DNA from: CAZRXG01 sp964603985
Lineage (GTDB): Bacteria > Chloroflexota > Anaerolineae > Aggregatilineales > UBA3940
Direction: 5' to 3'
DNA length: 64,000 bases
NCBI GenBank assembly: GCA_964603985.1
Contig: CAZRXG010000002.1
Coordinates: 62,001-126,000, forward strand
Of this stretch, positions 1 to 7,240 are shown piece after piece. The translations under genes were made by a program, and so were the position numbers. Position 1 is the first letter of the stretch. The number at the start of each line of letters is the position of its first letter. The notes under the pieces were generated by a model. It was not told the DNA's origin, made no database searches, and was given only the letters and a program-made list of their open reading frames with translations.

Positions 1-19
1 GAAGACTGAGAGGGACCTG

Positions 20-2164
20 ATGCAGAAACCAAAACGCTTTATCTTTGTACTGGCCTTTGTCGCGGCGCTGGTGATTGCTTTTGCCGCCCGCACGCTCTAC
101 TACTACCGGGGCATCTACCGCGCGCCGGACGTGCCGCAGAGCACACCCCCAGGCGTCGGGAGCCTCTCAGACCAGTTCGAGACCACCGCCGACCTGGACA
201 GCGAAGGTATCACCGTGCTGTTCGACGCGGCTCATGAAAACAGCTTTGACGAAGACGAGCTGACGGTCCTGACCGGCCGCATGGCGAGCAACGGAGCGCA
301 GGTCGAGATGGTGCACTCGGAAGATGACCTTGCTGACGGGCTGCATAGCGCCGATGCGCTGGTAGTGCTCGTGCCTAACGATTCCTTCAGTACGAGCGAG
401 GTGCTGGCCATACGGCAGTTCGTCGACAAGGGTGGACGGCTGATCCTGGCCGGTGACCCGACCCGCCAGCGGGATGCCGAGGCTTTGAACTCGCTGGCCG
501 CCAGCTTCGGCGTTGTTTACCAGGACGACTACGTCTACAACCTGACGAACAACGACGGCAGCTACCGCAACGTGATCTTCACCGACTTTGCCGAGGACGT
601 TCCCCTGACCGAGGGGCTTGAGCAGGTCGTCTTCCAGACGGCCAGTTCGATACGCGTCGGGGAAGACGCCGGGCTGATCTTCGGCGACAAAGAGACCTAC
701 TCCTCGCGCCGCGAGCAACCCGGCGATGTCATCGCGGCGGCGCTGACCGGCGATGGACGGATTCTCATGCTGCCGGATGTGACTTTCCTGACCAGCCCCT
801 ACAACACCTTTGCCGACAACGACATCCTGCTCGATAACATCGTCACCTTCGCGTTGACCGGCGAGCGGGACTTCACCCTGGTCGACTACCCCTACTTCTT
901 CGACGCCCCCACGCAGCTTGTCTACGAGGACGCGGTGACGCTCAACAACACCTTCGCCGACCTGGTCACGCTGCGGTCTCACCTGGCCAAGAGAGGCATT
1001 GAGGCCAGCCTGGCCGACGAAATCGACATGGAGGGGGCCTTCGTCTACCTGGCGCTGTACGAGCAGGCCAACGAAGACATCATCGAACTGCTGGAGGATC
1101 AGGGCATCACCCTGAGCGATGAACCTCTCTCCGACGAAGACGACGCCCCGCCCAGCGAGGGCAGCATCACGATTGAGGATGTGGCCCAATTGGAGAAGGG
1201 CGGCACCGTGCTGCTGCACCTGGTGCGCCTCACCGAGGACGAGGAGGACGCAGACGACGAAAGTGAAAAGCCGGATGAAGATGAAGACCTGGACGAAGAG
1301 GAGAACGGCGAAGAAGAGAACGGCGAAGAAGCCGCCGCTGGCCTGTACCAGGTGATCATCCTCGCGGCAAGCGAGGAAGACCTCTCGATCGGGATTGACG
1401 TGCTGCTGTCCGACATGACCTCCGAGTGTCTGGTCACCCCGCTGACGGCGGTCTGCCAGACAGGCGAAGTCGAGGAGGAAGAAGAGGAGGAGGAGAAAAA
1501 GAAGGGTGCGGAGGTCGGCGGCATCCTGGTCGTGTCGGATGACCAGGGGCTGAGCGGCGCGTCAGGAGGAACCAGTGCCGAGATCATCGCCGACCTGCTC
1601 GACTCGCTGGATTACGACGCCAGTGTGTACAGCATCGAGGACGACGGCCCGCCCGAATTGGACGATCTGCTCGACTATGACATGGTATTCTGGTCAACGG
1701 GCGATTACTGCTGCCAGTCGCCAAACGAGGAGGGGGCGGCCCTGCTGATGGAATACCTCGACATCGGCGGCAGGCTGTTCATCGACGGCCTGTTCATCGC
1801 CACCGACTGGGAGGGCAGTGACTTCCTGGAGGATTACCTGGGCGCCGAGTTCAACGGCTTCGGGGTCCAGGTTGACCTGGCCCCCGGCCCCGACGAGCAC
1901 CCGCTGTCGGAGGGCTTCGAGGACGCCATTCCCTTTGTCGAACAGGATGAAGGTGCTGCCCTGCCGGACCTGATCGAAGCGTTGTCGGGGGTGGATGTGG
2001 TCTTTGTTCGAGGGCCGGAAAGCGAAAGGAGCGGGGAGCCGTCCCTGGTTGCCTATGAAGAGGATTCGCGGCGTGTGGCTTACGCAGCGTTCCCGCTTTT
2101 CCTGTTGGAGGAAAGTGATCTGATGCAACTGCTGGATAACGCGGTCAACTGGCTGGCTCCCTGA
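20..2164 (+). CDS. DUF4350-type membrane-anchored protein with acidic insertions
   Basis: The 714-residue product has one N-terminal membrane segment (about residues 6-25) and is otherwise soluble, probably extracytoplasmic. Residues 60-150 look like a DUF4350 / class I amidotransferase-like Rossmann domain: alternating hydrophobic strands and a GGRLILAGD turn. A second similar fold follows at about 500-714, with GGILVVSDD and GGRLFIDG turns. The two are joined by a low-complexity acidic region (about 406-440) and an eight-glutamate run followed by lysines near 482-495. DUF4350 proteins often sit beside ABC-type export genes of the GldG/YbhF kind. No such partner lies downstream here; one could lie left of the window. 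ATG 20 follows a GAGAGGG-containing ribosome site. Function is not known from sequence. Confidence 0.7.
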   Translation: MQKPKRFIFVLAFVAALVIAFAARTLYYYRGIYRAPDVPQSTPPGVGSLSDQFETTADLDSEGITVLFDAAHENSFDEDELTVLTGRMASNGAQVEMVHSEDDLADGLHSADALVVLVPNDSFSTSEVLAIRQFVDKGGRLILAGDPTRQRDAEALNSLAASFGVVYQDDYVYNLTNNDGSYRNVIFTDFAEDVPLTEGLEQVVFQTASSIRVGEDAGLIFGDKETYSSRREQPGDVIAAALTGDGRILMLPDVTFLTSPYNTFADNDILLDNIVTFALTGERDFTLVDYPYFFDAPTQLVYEDAVTLNNTFADLVTLRSHLAKRGIEASLADEIDMEGAFVYLALYEQANEDIIELLEDQGITLSDEPLSDEDDAPPSEGSITIEDVAQLEKGGTVLLHLVRLTEDEEDADDESEKPDEDEDLDEEENGEEENGEEAAAGLYQVIILAASEEDLSIGIDVLLSDMTSECLVTPLTAVCQTGEVEEEEEEEEKKKGAEVGGILVVSDDQGLSGASGGTSAEIIADLLDSLDYDASVYSIEDDGPPELDDLLDYDMVFWSTGDYCCQSPNEEGAALLMEYLDIGGRLFIDGLFIATDWEGSDFLEDYLGAEFNGFGVQVDLAPGPDEHPLSEGFEDAIPFVEQDEGAALPDLIEALSGVDVVFVRGPESERSGEPSLVAYEEDSRRVAYAAFPLFLLEESDLMQLLDNAVNWLAP

Positions 2165-2176
2165 GATCACTTTGGC

Positions 2177-2473
2177 TCAGCGGATGATCTCCACGTTGTG
2201 ATCGATCACCGCCAGGTCGGGCCGGTTATACTCGATCCACCTCACCACGTTCTCGATGACCTGCTCGGCGTGCGGGGCAGCGGTTGAGACGACCGCCACA
2301 CCCAGCGTGGCCGACTGCCACACGTCGTGCAGGTCAATCTCGCCGCAGGAGACGTTGAACTCCCTGTGCAGCCGCGCCATCAGACTTTTGATGGCGCGGC
2401 GCTTCTCTTTGAGCGAGTGAACGCCCGGCAGATGCAGTTCGACGATGCCCATCCCGACAACCATGGCGAGCAT
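2177..2473 (-). CDS. DUF503 family protein (YlxP-like)
   Basis: This short protein (98 aa) carries the family hallmarks: an N-terminal beta strand, the stretch HSLKEKRRAIKSL (about residues 20-32) and a C-terminal VIDHN motif. DUF503 proteins adopt a small alpha/beta fold. In Firmicutes the family member ylxP lies in the infB-rbfA ribosome-maturation operon, but no molecular activity is established. Here it stands alone on the minus strand, back-to-back with tRNA-Met, so an rbfA-linked role cannot be inferred from context. Two in-frame ATGs (2473 and 2464) compete as start and neither has a convincing Shine-Dalgarno, so the N-terminus is uncertain by three residues. Confidence 0.8.
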   Translation of the reverse strand: MLAMVVGMGIVELHLPGVHSLKEKRRAIKSLMARLHREFNVSCGEIDLHDVWQSATLGVAVVSTAAPHAEQVIENVVRWIEYNRPDLAVIDHNVEIIR

Positions 2474-2510
2474 TCTACCACGAATACCGGGGGGTGGGAA
2501 TAAAAGGAAT

Positions 2511-2538
2511 TTGCCTCCCGGTGCGAGGTTGGTATAAT
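2511..2538 (+). promoter_or_regulatory. sigma-70 promoter of tRNA-Met
   Basis: A -35 box TTGCCT (2511-2516) and a perfect -10 box TATAAT (2533-2538) are separated by 16 bp and end 11 bp before the tRNA 5' end. The spacing and the position directly ahead of a stable RNA gene support the call. Confidence 0.8.
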
Positions 2539-2549
2539 TAGCTCTGCGC

Positions 2550-2622
2550 GGCGATGTAGCTCAAGTGGCAGAGCAACGGACTCATAAGCCGTGGGTTACT
2601 GGTTCAAGTCCAGTCATCGCCA
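2550..2622 (+). tRNA. tRNA-Met (CAT anticodon)
   Basis: The 73-nt cloverleaf can be folded by eye. The acceptor arms GGCGATG (2550-2556) and CATCGCC (2615-2621) pair over 7 bp. The D-arm is GCTC/GAGC. The anticodon loop CTCATAA has CAT at 2583-2585. The T-arm ACTGG/CCAGT encloses the TTCAAGT loop, and the discriminator is A. The 3' CCA is not encoded. The anticodon stem ends in an A-G opposition beside the loop. The first acceptor pair G1-C72 argues against an initiator tRNA, so elongator Met is likeliest. A lysidine-modified tRNA-Ile2 shares the CAT anticodon and cannot be fully excluded. Confidence 0.93.
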
Positions 2623-2632
2623 CTACCATAAG

Positions 2633-2658
2633 CGGCCCGTATGGGCCGTTTTTCTTTC
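2633..2658 (+). terminator. Rho-independent terminator of tRNA-Met
   Basis: CGGCCC (2633-2638) and GGGCCG (2643-2648) form a 6-bp GC stem with a GTAT loop, followed by TTTTTCTTTC. It lies 10 nt after the tRNA. Confidence 0.9.
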
Positions 2659-2723
2659 ACATTTGTGCTTTTCCCGCGCCGCACAGCACGCCGGGCATTC
2701 AATATCGCACCCGTTCTGGCGGC

Positions 2724-2752
2724 TTGGCGCGCGCCAACGGCTGGTCTATAAT
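2724..2752 (+). promoter_or_regulatory. sigma-70 promoter of lepB
   Basis: TTGGCG (2724-2729) and TATAAT (2747-2752) are spaced by 17 bp. The likely transcription start near 2759 leaves a short leader containing the GAGAGAGGG ribosome site (2766-2774) before the GTG start at 2786. Confidence 0.75.
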
Positions 2753-2785
2753 GCGTTGTAGATTTGAGAGAGGGTCAGACTAAAC

Positions 2786-3418
2786 GTGCACCTGCATTCC
2801 GAACATCTGACGGCGGCCGGCAGTGAGCAGCGCGGGTACGTAGAGGAGCCACCGGAAGCGCTTCAATCCCCGCTCGCCAGGCTGTGGCCGACACTGCGCG
2901 AGATCATCGAGACTATCGTCCTGGCGGCGATCATCTGGCTGGCAGTCAATTTTGCCACCGCACGCTACGTGGTCGACGGGACCAGCATGGAACCGACGCT
3001 GCACACAGGGCAGTTTTTGATCGTCAACCGCCTGATCTACCGGCTGGGTTCTCCCCAGCGGGGTGACATCATCGTGTTTCACTACCCTGGCGACCCCACC
3101 GACGACTACGTCAAGCGGATCATCGGCCTGCCGGGGGACCATATTCTCATTGACGGCGGCAAGCTGTACATCAACGACATTCCGCTCGATGAGCCTTACC
3201 TGCCAGAGAACATGCGAACGTTTCCACGCAGCAGGTATTCGAATGTCGTGCCAGAAGACAGCTACTTTGTACTGGGAGACAACCGTCTTGGGTCGAGCGA
3301 CTCGCGCAACTGGGGCATGCTGGAGCGGGAGTTGATCATCGGCAGGGCAGGTTTCTCCTACTGGCCTCCTCAGGAATGGGGGACGATCCCCCATTATAAT
3401 CACGACACCGAATCCTGA
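2786..3418 (+). CDS. lepB: Signal peptidase I
   Basis: Membrane serine protease (210 aa) that removes signal peptides from exported proteins at the outer face of the cytoplasmic membrane. Family S26 signatures are clear. One membrane segment at about residues 41-57 is followed by the catalytic-serine box GTSMEPTL (Ser67). The catalytic lysine is in DYVKRIIGLPGD (Lys110), and the conserved GDNR-SSDSR box lies at about 172-184. The single-anchor form is like that of Gram-positives. The GTG start at 2786 is chosen because it follows a promoter and a GAGAGAGGG ribosome site by 11 nt. The YgiT-type gene follows closely and may be co-transcribed. Confidence 0.95.
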   Translation: MHLHSEHLTAAGSEQRGYVEEPPEALQSPLARLWPTLREIIETIVLAAIIWLAVNFATARYVVDGTSMEPTLHTGQFLIVNRLIYRLGSPQRGDIIVFHYPGDPTDDYVKRIIGLPGDHILIDGGKLYINDIPLDEPYLPENMRTFPRSRYSNVVPEDSYFVLGDNRLGSSDSRNWGMLERELIIGRAGFSYWPPQEWGTIPHYNHDTES

Positions 3419-3468
3419 GCGGTGTGCCGTATAGTATGAACCCGGAGTATGACTCGAAGGGAGCGTCT

Positions 3469-3753
3469 GTGACATCTGAACAGCATTGCGAAGTCTGTCA
3501 CGTGGGTGTGATGCGTCTGAGGCGCACCACCTATACCAGTTGGCTGGATAGTCAGCTCGTTATCCTGCCCGACGTGTCGGTCTGGGTATGTGATGTCTGT
3601 GGCGAGTTTGTGTACGAAACAGATGCCATCGCACGCACCGAGGCCCTGCTCGGCGTCGAGCGAGTCTCGCCCGGCGCAGCCCGGCAGTCGGATGCGTGGG
3701 ACGATACCGACCGCCTGGCAAGACTGATCTCTATCCGACGACGAGGAGCGTAA
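3469..3753 (+). CDS. YgiT-type zinc-finger protein (MqsA N-domain-like)
   Basis: Two paired cysteine motifs, CEVCHVG and CDVCGEF, sit about 30 residues apart and flank a beta-rich stretch, as in the zinc-binding N-domain of YgiT/MqsA antitoxin-like proteins. The C-terminus lacks the HTH that MqsA uses for DNA binding, and no MqsR/HigB-type toxin gene adjoins it, so calling it an antitoxin would be a guess. The frame opens at GTG 3424. I prefer GTG 3469 (94 aa) because AAGGGAG (3457-3463) precedes it, although the 5-nt spacing is tight. It lies between lepB and ppa on the same strand. Confidence 0.7.
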   Translation: MTSEQHCEVCHVGVMRLRRTTYTSWLDSQLVILPDVSVWVCDVCGEFVYETDAIARTEALLGVERVSPGAARQSDAWDDTDRLARLISIRRRGA

Positions 3754-3760
3754 CGCCACC

Positions 3761-4300
3761 ATGAACCTGTGGCACGAGCTTCCACCCGGTCCCGACGTAC
3801 CCGACGTCGTTTATACCATTGTCGAAATTCCCAAAGGGAGCCGTAACAAGTACGAGTATCACAAACAAGCCGGGGTGATCAAGCTCGACCGTGTCCTGTA
3901 CTCGTCGCTATACTATCCCGGCGATTACGGACTGATCCCGCGCACCTACTACGAGGATGGCGATCCGCTCGACATCCTCGTGATGATCAACGAGCCGACC
4001 TTTCCCGGCTGCATCATCGAAGCGCGTCCTATCGGGTTGTTCCGAATGATGGACCGTGGTAAGCCGGACGACAAAATACTGGCCGTCCCGGATGGGGACC
4101 CGCTTTACAAAGACTACCACAACCTGAAAGACATCCCGCAGCACTTCCTGGCCGAAGTCGCTCACTTCTTCTCGGTTTACAAAGATCTGGAGGGCGTCCG
4201 GGTTGAGCCGGGGGGCTGGGAGGACGCTGCAGCAGCGAAAAAGCAGGTGGCACACGCCATACAGTTGTATGCGTCTACCTTTCAGCCACCCAAGCTATAG
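3761..4300 (+). CDS. ppa: Inorganic pyrophosphatase (family I)
   Basis: Soluble Mg-dependent enzyme hydrolysing PPi to two phosphates, pulling biosynthetic reactions forward. The active-site set of family I is visible: EIPKGSRNKYEY at residues 22-33, the DYGLIPRT strand at 55-62, and the signature EDGDPLD at 65-71 supplying the metal-binding aspartates. Further acidic ligands lie around 103-113. The length (179 aa) is normal. It begins 8 nt after the YgiT-type gene and is probably read from the same transcript. A PPi-utilising phosphofructokinase is encoded 12 kb downstream, so two fates for cytosolic PPi are present in this window. Confidence 0.95.
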   Translation: MNLWHELPPGPDVPDVVYTIVEIPKGSRNKYEYHKQAGVIKLDRVLYSSLYYPGDYGLIPRTYYEDGDPLDILVMINEPTFPGCIIEARPIGLFRMMDRGKPDDKILAVPDGDPLYKDYHNLKDIPQHFLAEVAHFFSVYKDLEGVRVEPGGWEDAAAAKKQVAHAIQLYASTFQPPKL

Positions 4301-4334
4301 CGTCACATAGACGCACAATAACACTGGGGCATGA

Positions 4335-4472
4335 CAGACATCATCTCACGCCGGAGACGGCACACCGCCCGGCTGGCCCGTAGACGGCGATGACATCATC
4401 GTCGGCGTCTGCCGGCCCCGCCGCTCTTTCTACAGCAACGATGACGCGCTTTACTGGGGAGAAGTGACATGA
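4335..4472 (+). pseudogene. Startless coding-like fragment before the CheY-like gene
   Basis: An open frame of 45 codons with plausible protein composition (ending DDALYWGEVT) runs from just after a TGA (4332-4334) to a TGA at 4470-4472. It has no ATG, GTG or TTG in a sensible position. Its stop overlaps the next gene's start in an ATGA arrangement typical of translationally coupled neighbours. I read it as the 3' remnant of a decayed gene once co-operonic with the receiver gene. A chance open frame is the alternative. Confidence 0.3.
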
Positions 4473-4858
4473 GTGAGAAGCCCCCCCGAATACTTATTGT
4501 CGAAGACAACCAGGACAACCGCATGTTGTTGATGGATATGCTGGACGCATTGAACTACGAGGCCATCGAAGCCGTTGACGGGATCGAGGGGGTTGAGATA
4601 GCCATTCGGGAGAAGCCCTCCCTTATTCTGTTGGATCTTTCGCTGCCGCGTAAGGACGGCTGGCAGGTAGCCCGCGAACTCAAGGAAAACGCCGAGGTGG
4701 CGCACATTCCCATCATCGCGCTGACGGCCCACGCCATGGTCGGCGACCGGGATCGCGCGCTGGAGGCCGGTTGCGACGATTATCTCTCCAAGCCTATCAG
4801 CCTGGCGGATCTGACGCGGAAGATCGCATCTCATCTGGAAGGCGCTGCCGATAGCTGA
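4469..4858 (+). CDS. Single-domain response regulator (CheY-like)
   Basis: Stand-alone receiver domain (129 aa) acting as a phosphoryl-accepting signalling protein. The acidic pocket (E12, D13), phospho-acceptor D56 in LLDLSLP, switch T86 and K108 in LSKP are all present, so it should be phosphorylatable. No output domain follows, so the effect must come through a partner protein or phosphorelay. The next gene, 34 nt downstream, encodes a degenerate receiver-GAF protein and is the obvious candidate partner. Resemblance to DivK/CheY-type regulators is general and gives no specific pathway. Confidence 0.9.
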   Translation: MSEKPPRILIVEDNQDNRMLLMDMLDALNYEAIEAVDGIEGVEIAIREKPSLILLDLSLPRKDGWQVARELKENAEVAHIPIIALTAHAMVGDRDRALEAGCDDYLSKPISLADLTRKIASHLEGAADS

Positions 4859-4892
4859 ATTTATTCCCAGCTCAGAGATTTCGAGGCGGATT

Positions 4893-6029
4893 ATGAGCGC
4901 ACACATTCTTATCGTCGCCGATACGGCCGAGAGAGCCGAATACCTGGCACACACGCTGCTTCCGGAGGCGGGCTATTCTGCAACGCTGGGCGATAACTTT
5001 ACCGCCCCCCCGGATTGTGACGTGGTGCTGGTCGACGTTATGCGCCCGCGCACCAGCCCCTTTGCCTCATTGAAGGCCCAGCGTCGCATGGGCTGCGGGG
5101 CGGCGGCCATTCTCTGCGCGCCCCGCCTGACGGACGAGATGGCAGCCGAGGTGTTTCCCCTCAACGTGCGCGAGTTTGTTCCCACACCCATCGACGACGA
5201 CACGCTGCTGGAGAAACTGGCCGAATTCGCAGCCCGCATCCACCAGGAGCAGGGTCAGGCCGAAGTCACGCGCAGCCTGGAGATGACACAGGCCATTCTC
5301 GCCCGCCGTCTGGAGGAGATGAGCGCCCTCTCACGGATTGGCCGCTCGATCACCACACTGACAGACGTGGACACCATCCTGTCGTACATCGTCGAAGCGG
5401 CGGTTTACCTGGCCCGCGCCGACGAAGGGGCAATATTCCTGCTGGATGAGGAGCGTGGCGAACTCCTGCTGCGCGCCGAGCAGGGGTTGGGGGCGGAGCA
5501 GGCCGAGACCATCTCCCGGCCTTCCCACGACTCTGACGCGGTCGCAGTGTTCCAAAGCGGGCGGCCTGTGATGAGGGCGGGCGACGCCGGATATAAGGTC
5601 ACGACCGGGCACCTGGTCTACGCATTGATCAACGTGCCTGTCATCACCGGCAACCAGGTGATCGGCGTGCTGGGTGTGTATAATCGGGAGGCCCGCTCAT
5701 TTGAGGACGCCGATCAGGCCACGCTGAGCAGCCTGGCAGACTACGCAGCGATTGCGCTTGACAAGGCACGCTTCCACGAGCAGGTGGCCGCCCGTGTGGA
5801 CGCGGCGCTTGAGACCTCGCGCACGGTCTCGCTGCATGCCGAAACCATGCACGACCCCATTGAGGGGATCGAGTCGCTGGCGGAGACGCTGCTGGCGGGG
5901 GGATTCGACCCCCTGAGCGAGAAGCAGAGCGGCGCCGTCACCCGCATCAAGCTGGCAGCCAGCCGTCTGAGGGAGATCTTTGGCTTCATCCGCCAGACGA
6001 TCACCGAGTTCGAGGACCTGCACCCATAA
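4893..6029 (+). CDS. Degenerate receiver-GAF signalling protein
   Basis: Three parts are visible in 378 residues. Residues 1-118 have a receiver-like fold keeping D48 in VLVDVM, but the acidic pair is reduced to one aspartate and the conserved lysine is replaced (PTP), so phosphotransfer is doubtful. Residues about 150-290 form a GAF domain starting with ALSRIGRSITTLTDVDTIL, a typical ligand-sensing module. The last 75 residues are helical and resemble a HisKA dimerisation region (a MHDPIEGI box), but no ATPase domain follows. It is therefore probably a sensor or scaffold rather than an active kinase. It is likely co-transcribed with the upstream CheY-like gene. Confidence 0.75.
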   Translation: MSAHILIVADTAERAEYLAHTLLPEAGYSATLGDNFTAPPDCDVVLVDVMRPRTSPFASLKAQRRMGCGAAAILCAPRLTDEMAAEVFPLNVREFVPTPIDDDTLLEKLAEFAARIHQEQGQAEVTRSLEMTQAILARRLEEMSALSRIGRSITTLTDVDTILSYIVEAAVYLARADEGAIFLLDEERGELLLRAEQGLGAEQAETISRPSHDSDAVAVFQSGRPVMRAGDAGYKVTTGHLVYALINVPVITGNQVIGVLGVYNREARSFEDADQATLSSLADYAAIALDKARFHEQVAARVDAALETSRTVSLHAETMHDPIEGIESLAETLLAGGFDPLSEKQSGAVTRIKLAASRLREIFGFIRQTITEFEDLHP

Positions 6030-6048
6030 GGTTGAACCGGCGCTCAGG

Positions 6049-7197
6049 ATGCGTACTCGCGGCGTCACGGTTACGGCCCTCGGCACGCTGGTTCTGCTTG
6101 CCGTGCTGGGGGGCTGCGTATCACAGGGCGCTTTCCCCACCTCCGAACCGCCGTCCGGTGTGCAACCATCGCCCACGCCGATCCCTCCGATAGATGATCG
6201 CCTGCGCGAGAGCTTCCAACGGATCGACCCGGCGGCTCGAAAAGAGAGTGTGCTGAGCGCAACCGAAGCTTTTCTACGCAGCGACGCGGTTGGCGAGATG
6301 AACGATAAGGACGCCTCCGCGCACTTCACGACCGTGGCGTTTTCCTCTGAGCGCCTGATCTTCCCCGACCCGGCCTTTATCCGCCGCCGGGAAGAGTGGG
6401 CCGTCGTGGGCCTGCCGGACGGCCTGGGCCTCTGCTTCTACGATCTGAGCGCCGACCCCGGCACGTCTCCCCTTGAGCTGAGTCCCTGGACAATCGGCCT
6501 GAGCGCAGTCGAAGTCACGTGGCAGCGCCACGCGTTTGGTGTGAGCTACACCACCATCGGCAGCGACGACGTAAAACGGGCGCACTACGTTCTGGTCGAT
6601 AAGCCGGAGGGTGACTGGCAGATCGCATGGTTCAGCGACGAGGAGCCTGACTGGTGGTTCAACGCTTACAACGCCGCGCTCTCGGTTACGCCCGACCTAT
6701 CGCGCCTGGTGGTCGTCGGGCAGGCACGCGGCACCACCGAGGTCTTCTACGAAGGGGAGGGCACTCCCCGGCGCGACTTTGGCGTCGAGTGGGTGCGAGA
6801 GGAAGAGAACGGCGGCTACCGCCCGGCGCTGCCGGTCGACGCCTATCCCAGCCGTCAGGCCTGGCTGTGGCGCGTCGCCCGGCCCTCTCCCTACGCCACG
6901 CTGGTTGAATTCATCGAGCGGCTGCAAGGCGGGGACGACGACGAGGACCTGGCGCACCTGGTGACAGACCCGGCGGTCGTCTCGGCGGCGAGGGCATTCG
7001 GGCTGCACCTGCCGGGCCGCCAGTACGAGATCGCGGCCTACGACCGGCAGACCATCACCTTCCGCGACCAGCAGGGAGTATTCGTGGTAACCTTCGATCA
7101 GCCCGAATCGGACGATGGACCCTGGCCGATCACGAGCCTCAAGCCGCTGGGTGCCGCAGAACCGGGGCCGACGCCGACAACGCCGCCCGGCGGGTAG
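6049..7197 (+). CDS. Lipoprotein of unknown function
   Basis: The reading frame is open from 5980, but ATG 6049 gives a clean lipoprotein signal: basic start, hydrophobic stretch and LGGC lipobox with Cys23. The mature protein (about 360 aa) would be lipid-anchored outside the membrane. A proline/threonine-rich linker follows the lipobox. The rest is beta-rich with several Trp-containing strands (for example DWQIAWFSDEEPDWWF) and a short conserved-looking C-terminal module. I do not recognise a family. The start is 19 nt after the GAF gene, so it may belong to that operon as an extracytoplasmic component. Confidence 0.7.
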   Translation: MRTRGVTVTALGTLVLLAVLGGCVSQGAFPTSEPPSGVQPSPTPIPPIDDRLRESFQRIDPAARKESVLSATEAFLRSDAVGEMNDKDASAHFTTVAFSSERLIFPDPAFIRRREEWAVVGLPDGLGLCFYDLSADPGTSPLELSPWTIGLSAVEVTWQRHAFGVSYTTIGSDDVKRAHYVLVDKPEGDWQIAWFSDEEPDWWFNAYNAALSVTPDLSRLVVVGQARGTTEVFYEGEGTPRRDFGVEWVREEENGGYRPALPVDAYPSRQAWLWRVARPSPYATLVEFIERLQGGDDDEDLAHLVTDPAVVSAARAFGLHLPGRQYEIAAYDRQTITFRDQQGVFVVTFDQPESDDGPWPITSLKPLGAAEPGPTPTTPPGG

Positions 7198-7240
7198 AGA
7201 CGGTATAGAAAGCCGATGATGGCCCAGAACGGGCTTGAGC

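Noticed and set aside
1..9. Possible last codons and TGA of a gene left of the window
   Set aside because: An in-frame TGA at 7-9 just before the first gene's ribosome site is suggestive, but two codons are too little to support a feature.
167..1219. 350-codon antisense frame opposite the DUF4350 gene
   Set aside because: No ribosome site, promoter or recognisable domain; typical shadow in high-GC DNA.
2565..2783. Plus-strand 72-codon ORF
   Set aside because: It begins inside the tRNA and runs through its terminator and the lepB promoter.
3395..3400. TATAAT inside the 3' end of lepB as a promoter for the YgiT/ppa genes
   Set aside because: No acceptable -35 box at 16-18 bp; may be chance.
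4332..4334. In-frame TGA before the startless fragment as a selenocysteine codon
   Set aside because: The frame upstream is closed by TAG within 24 bp, and no redox motif surrounds the TGA.
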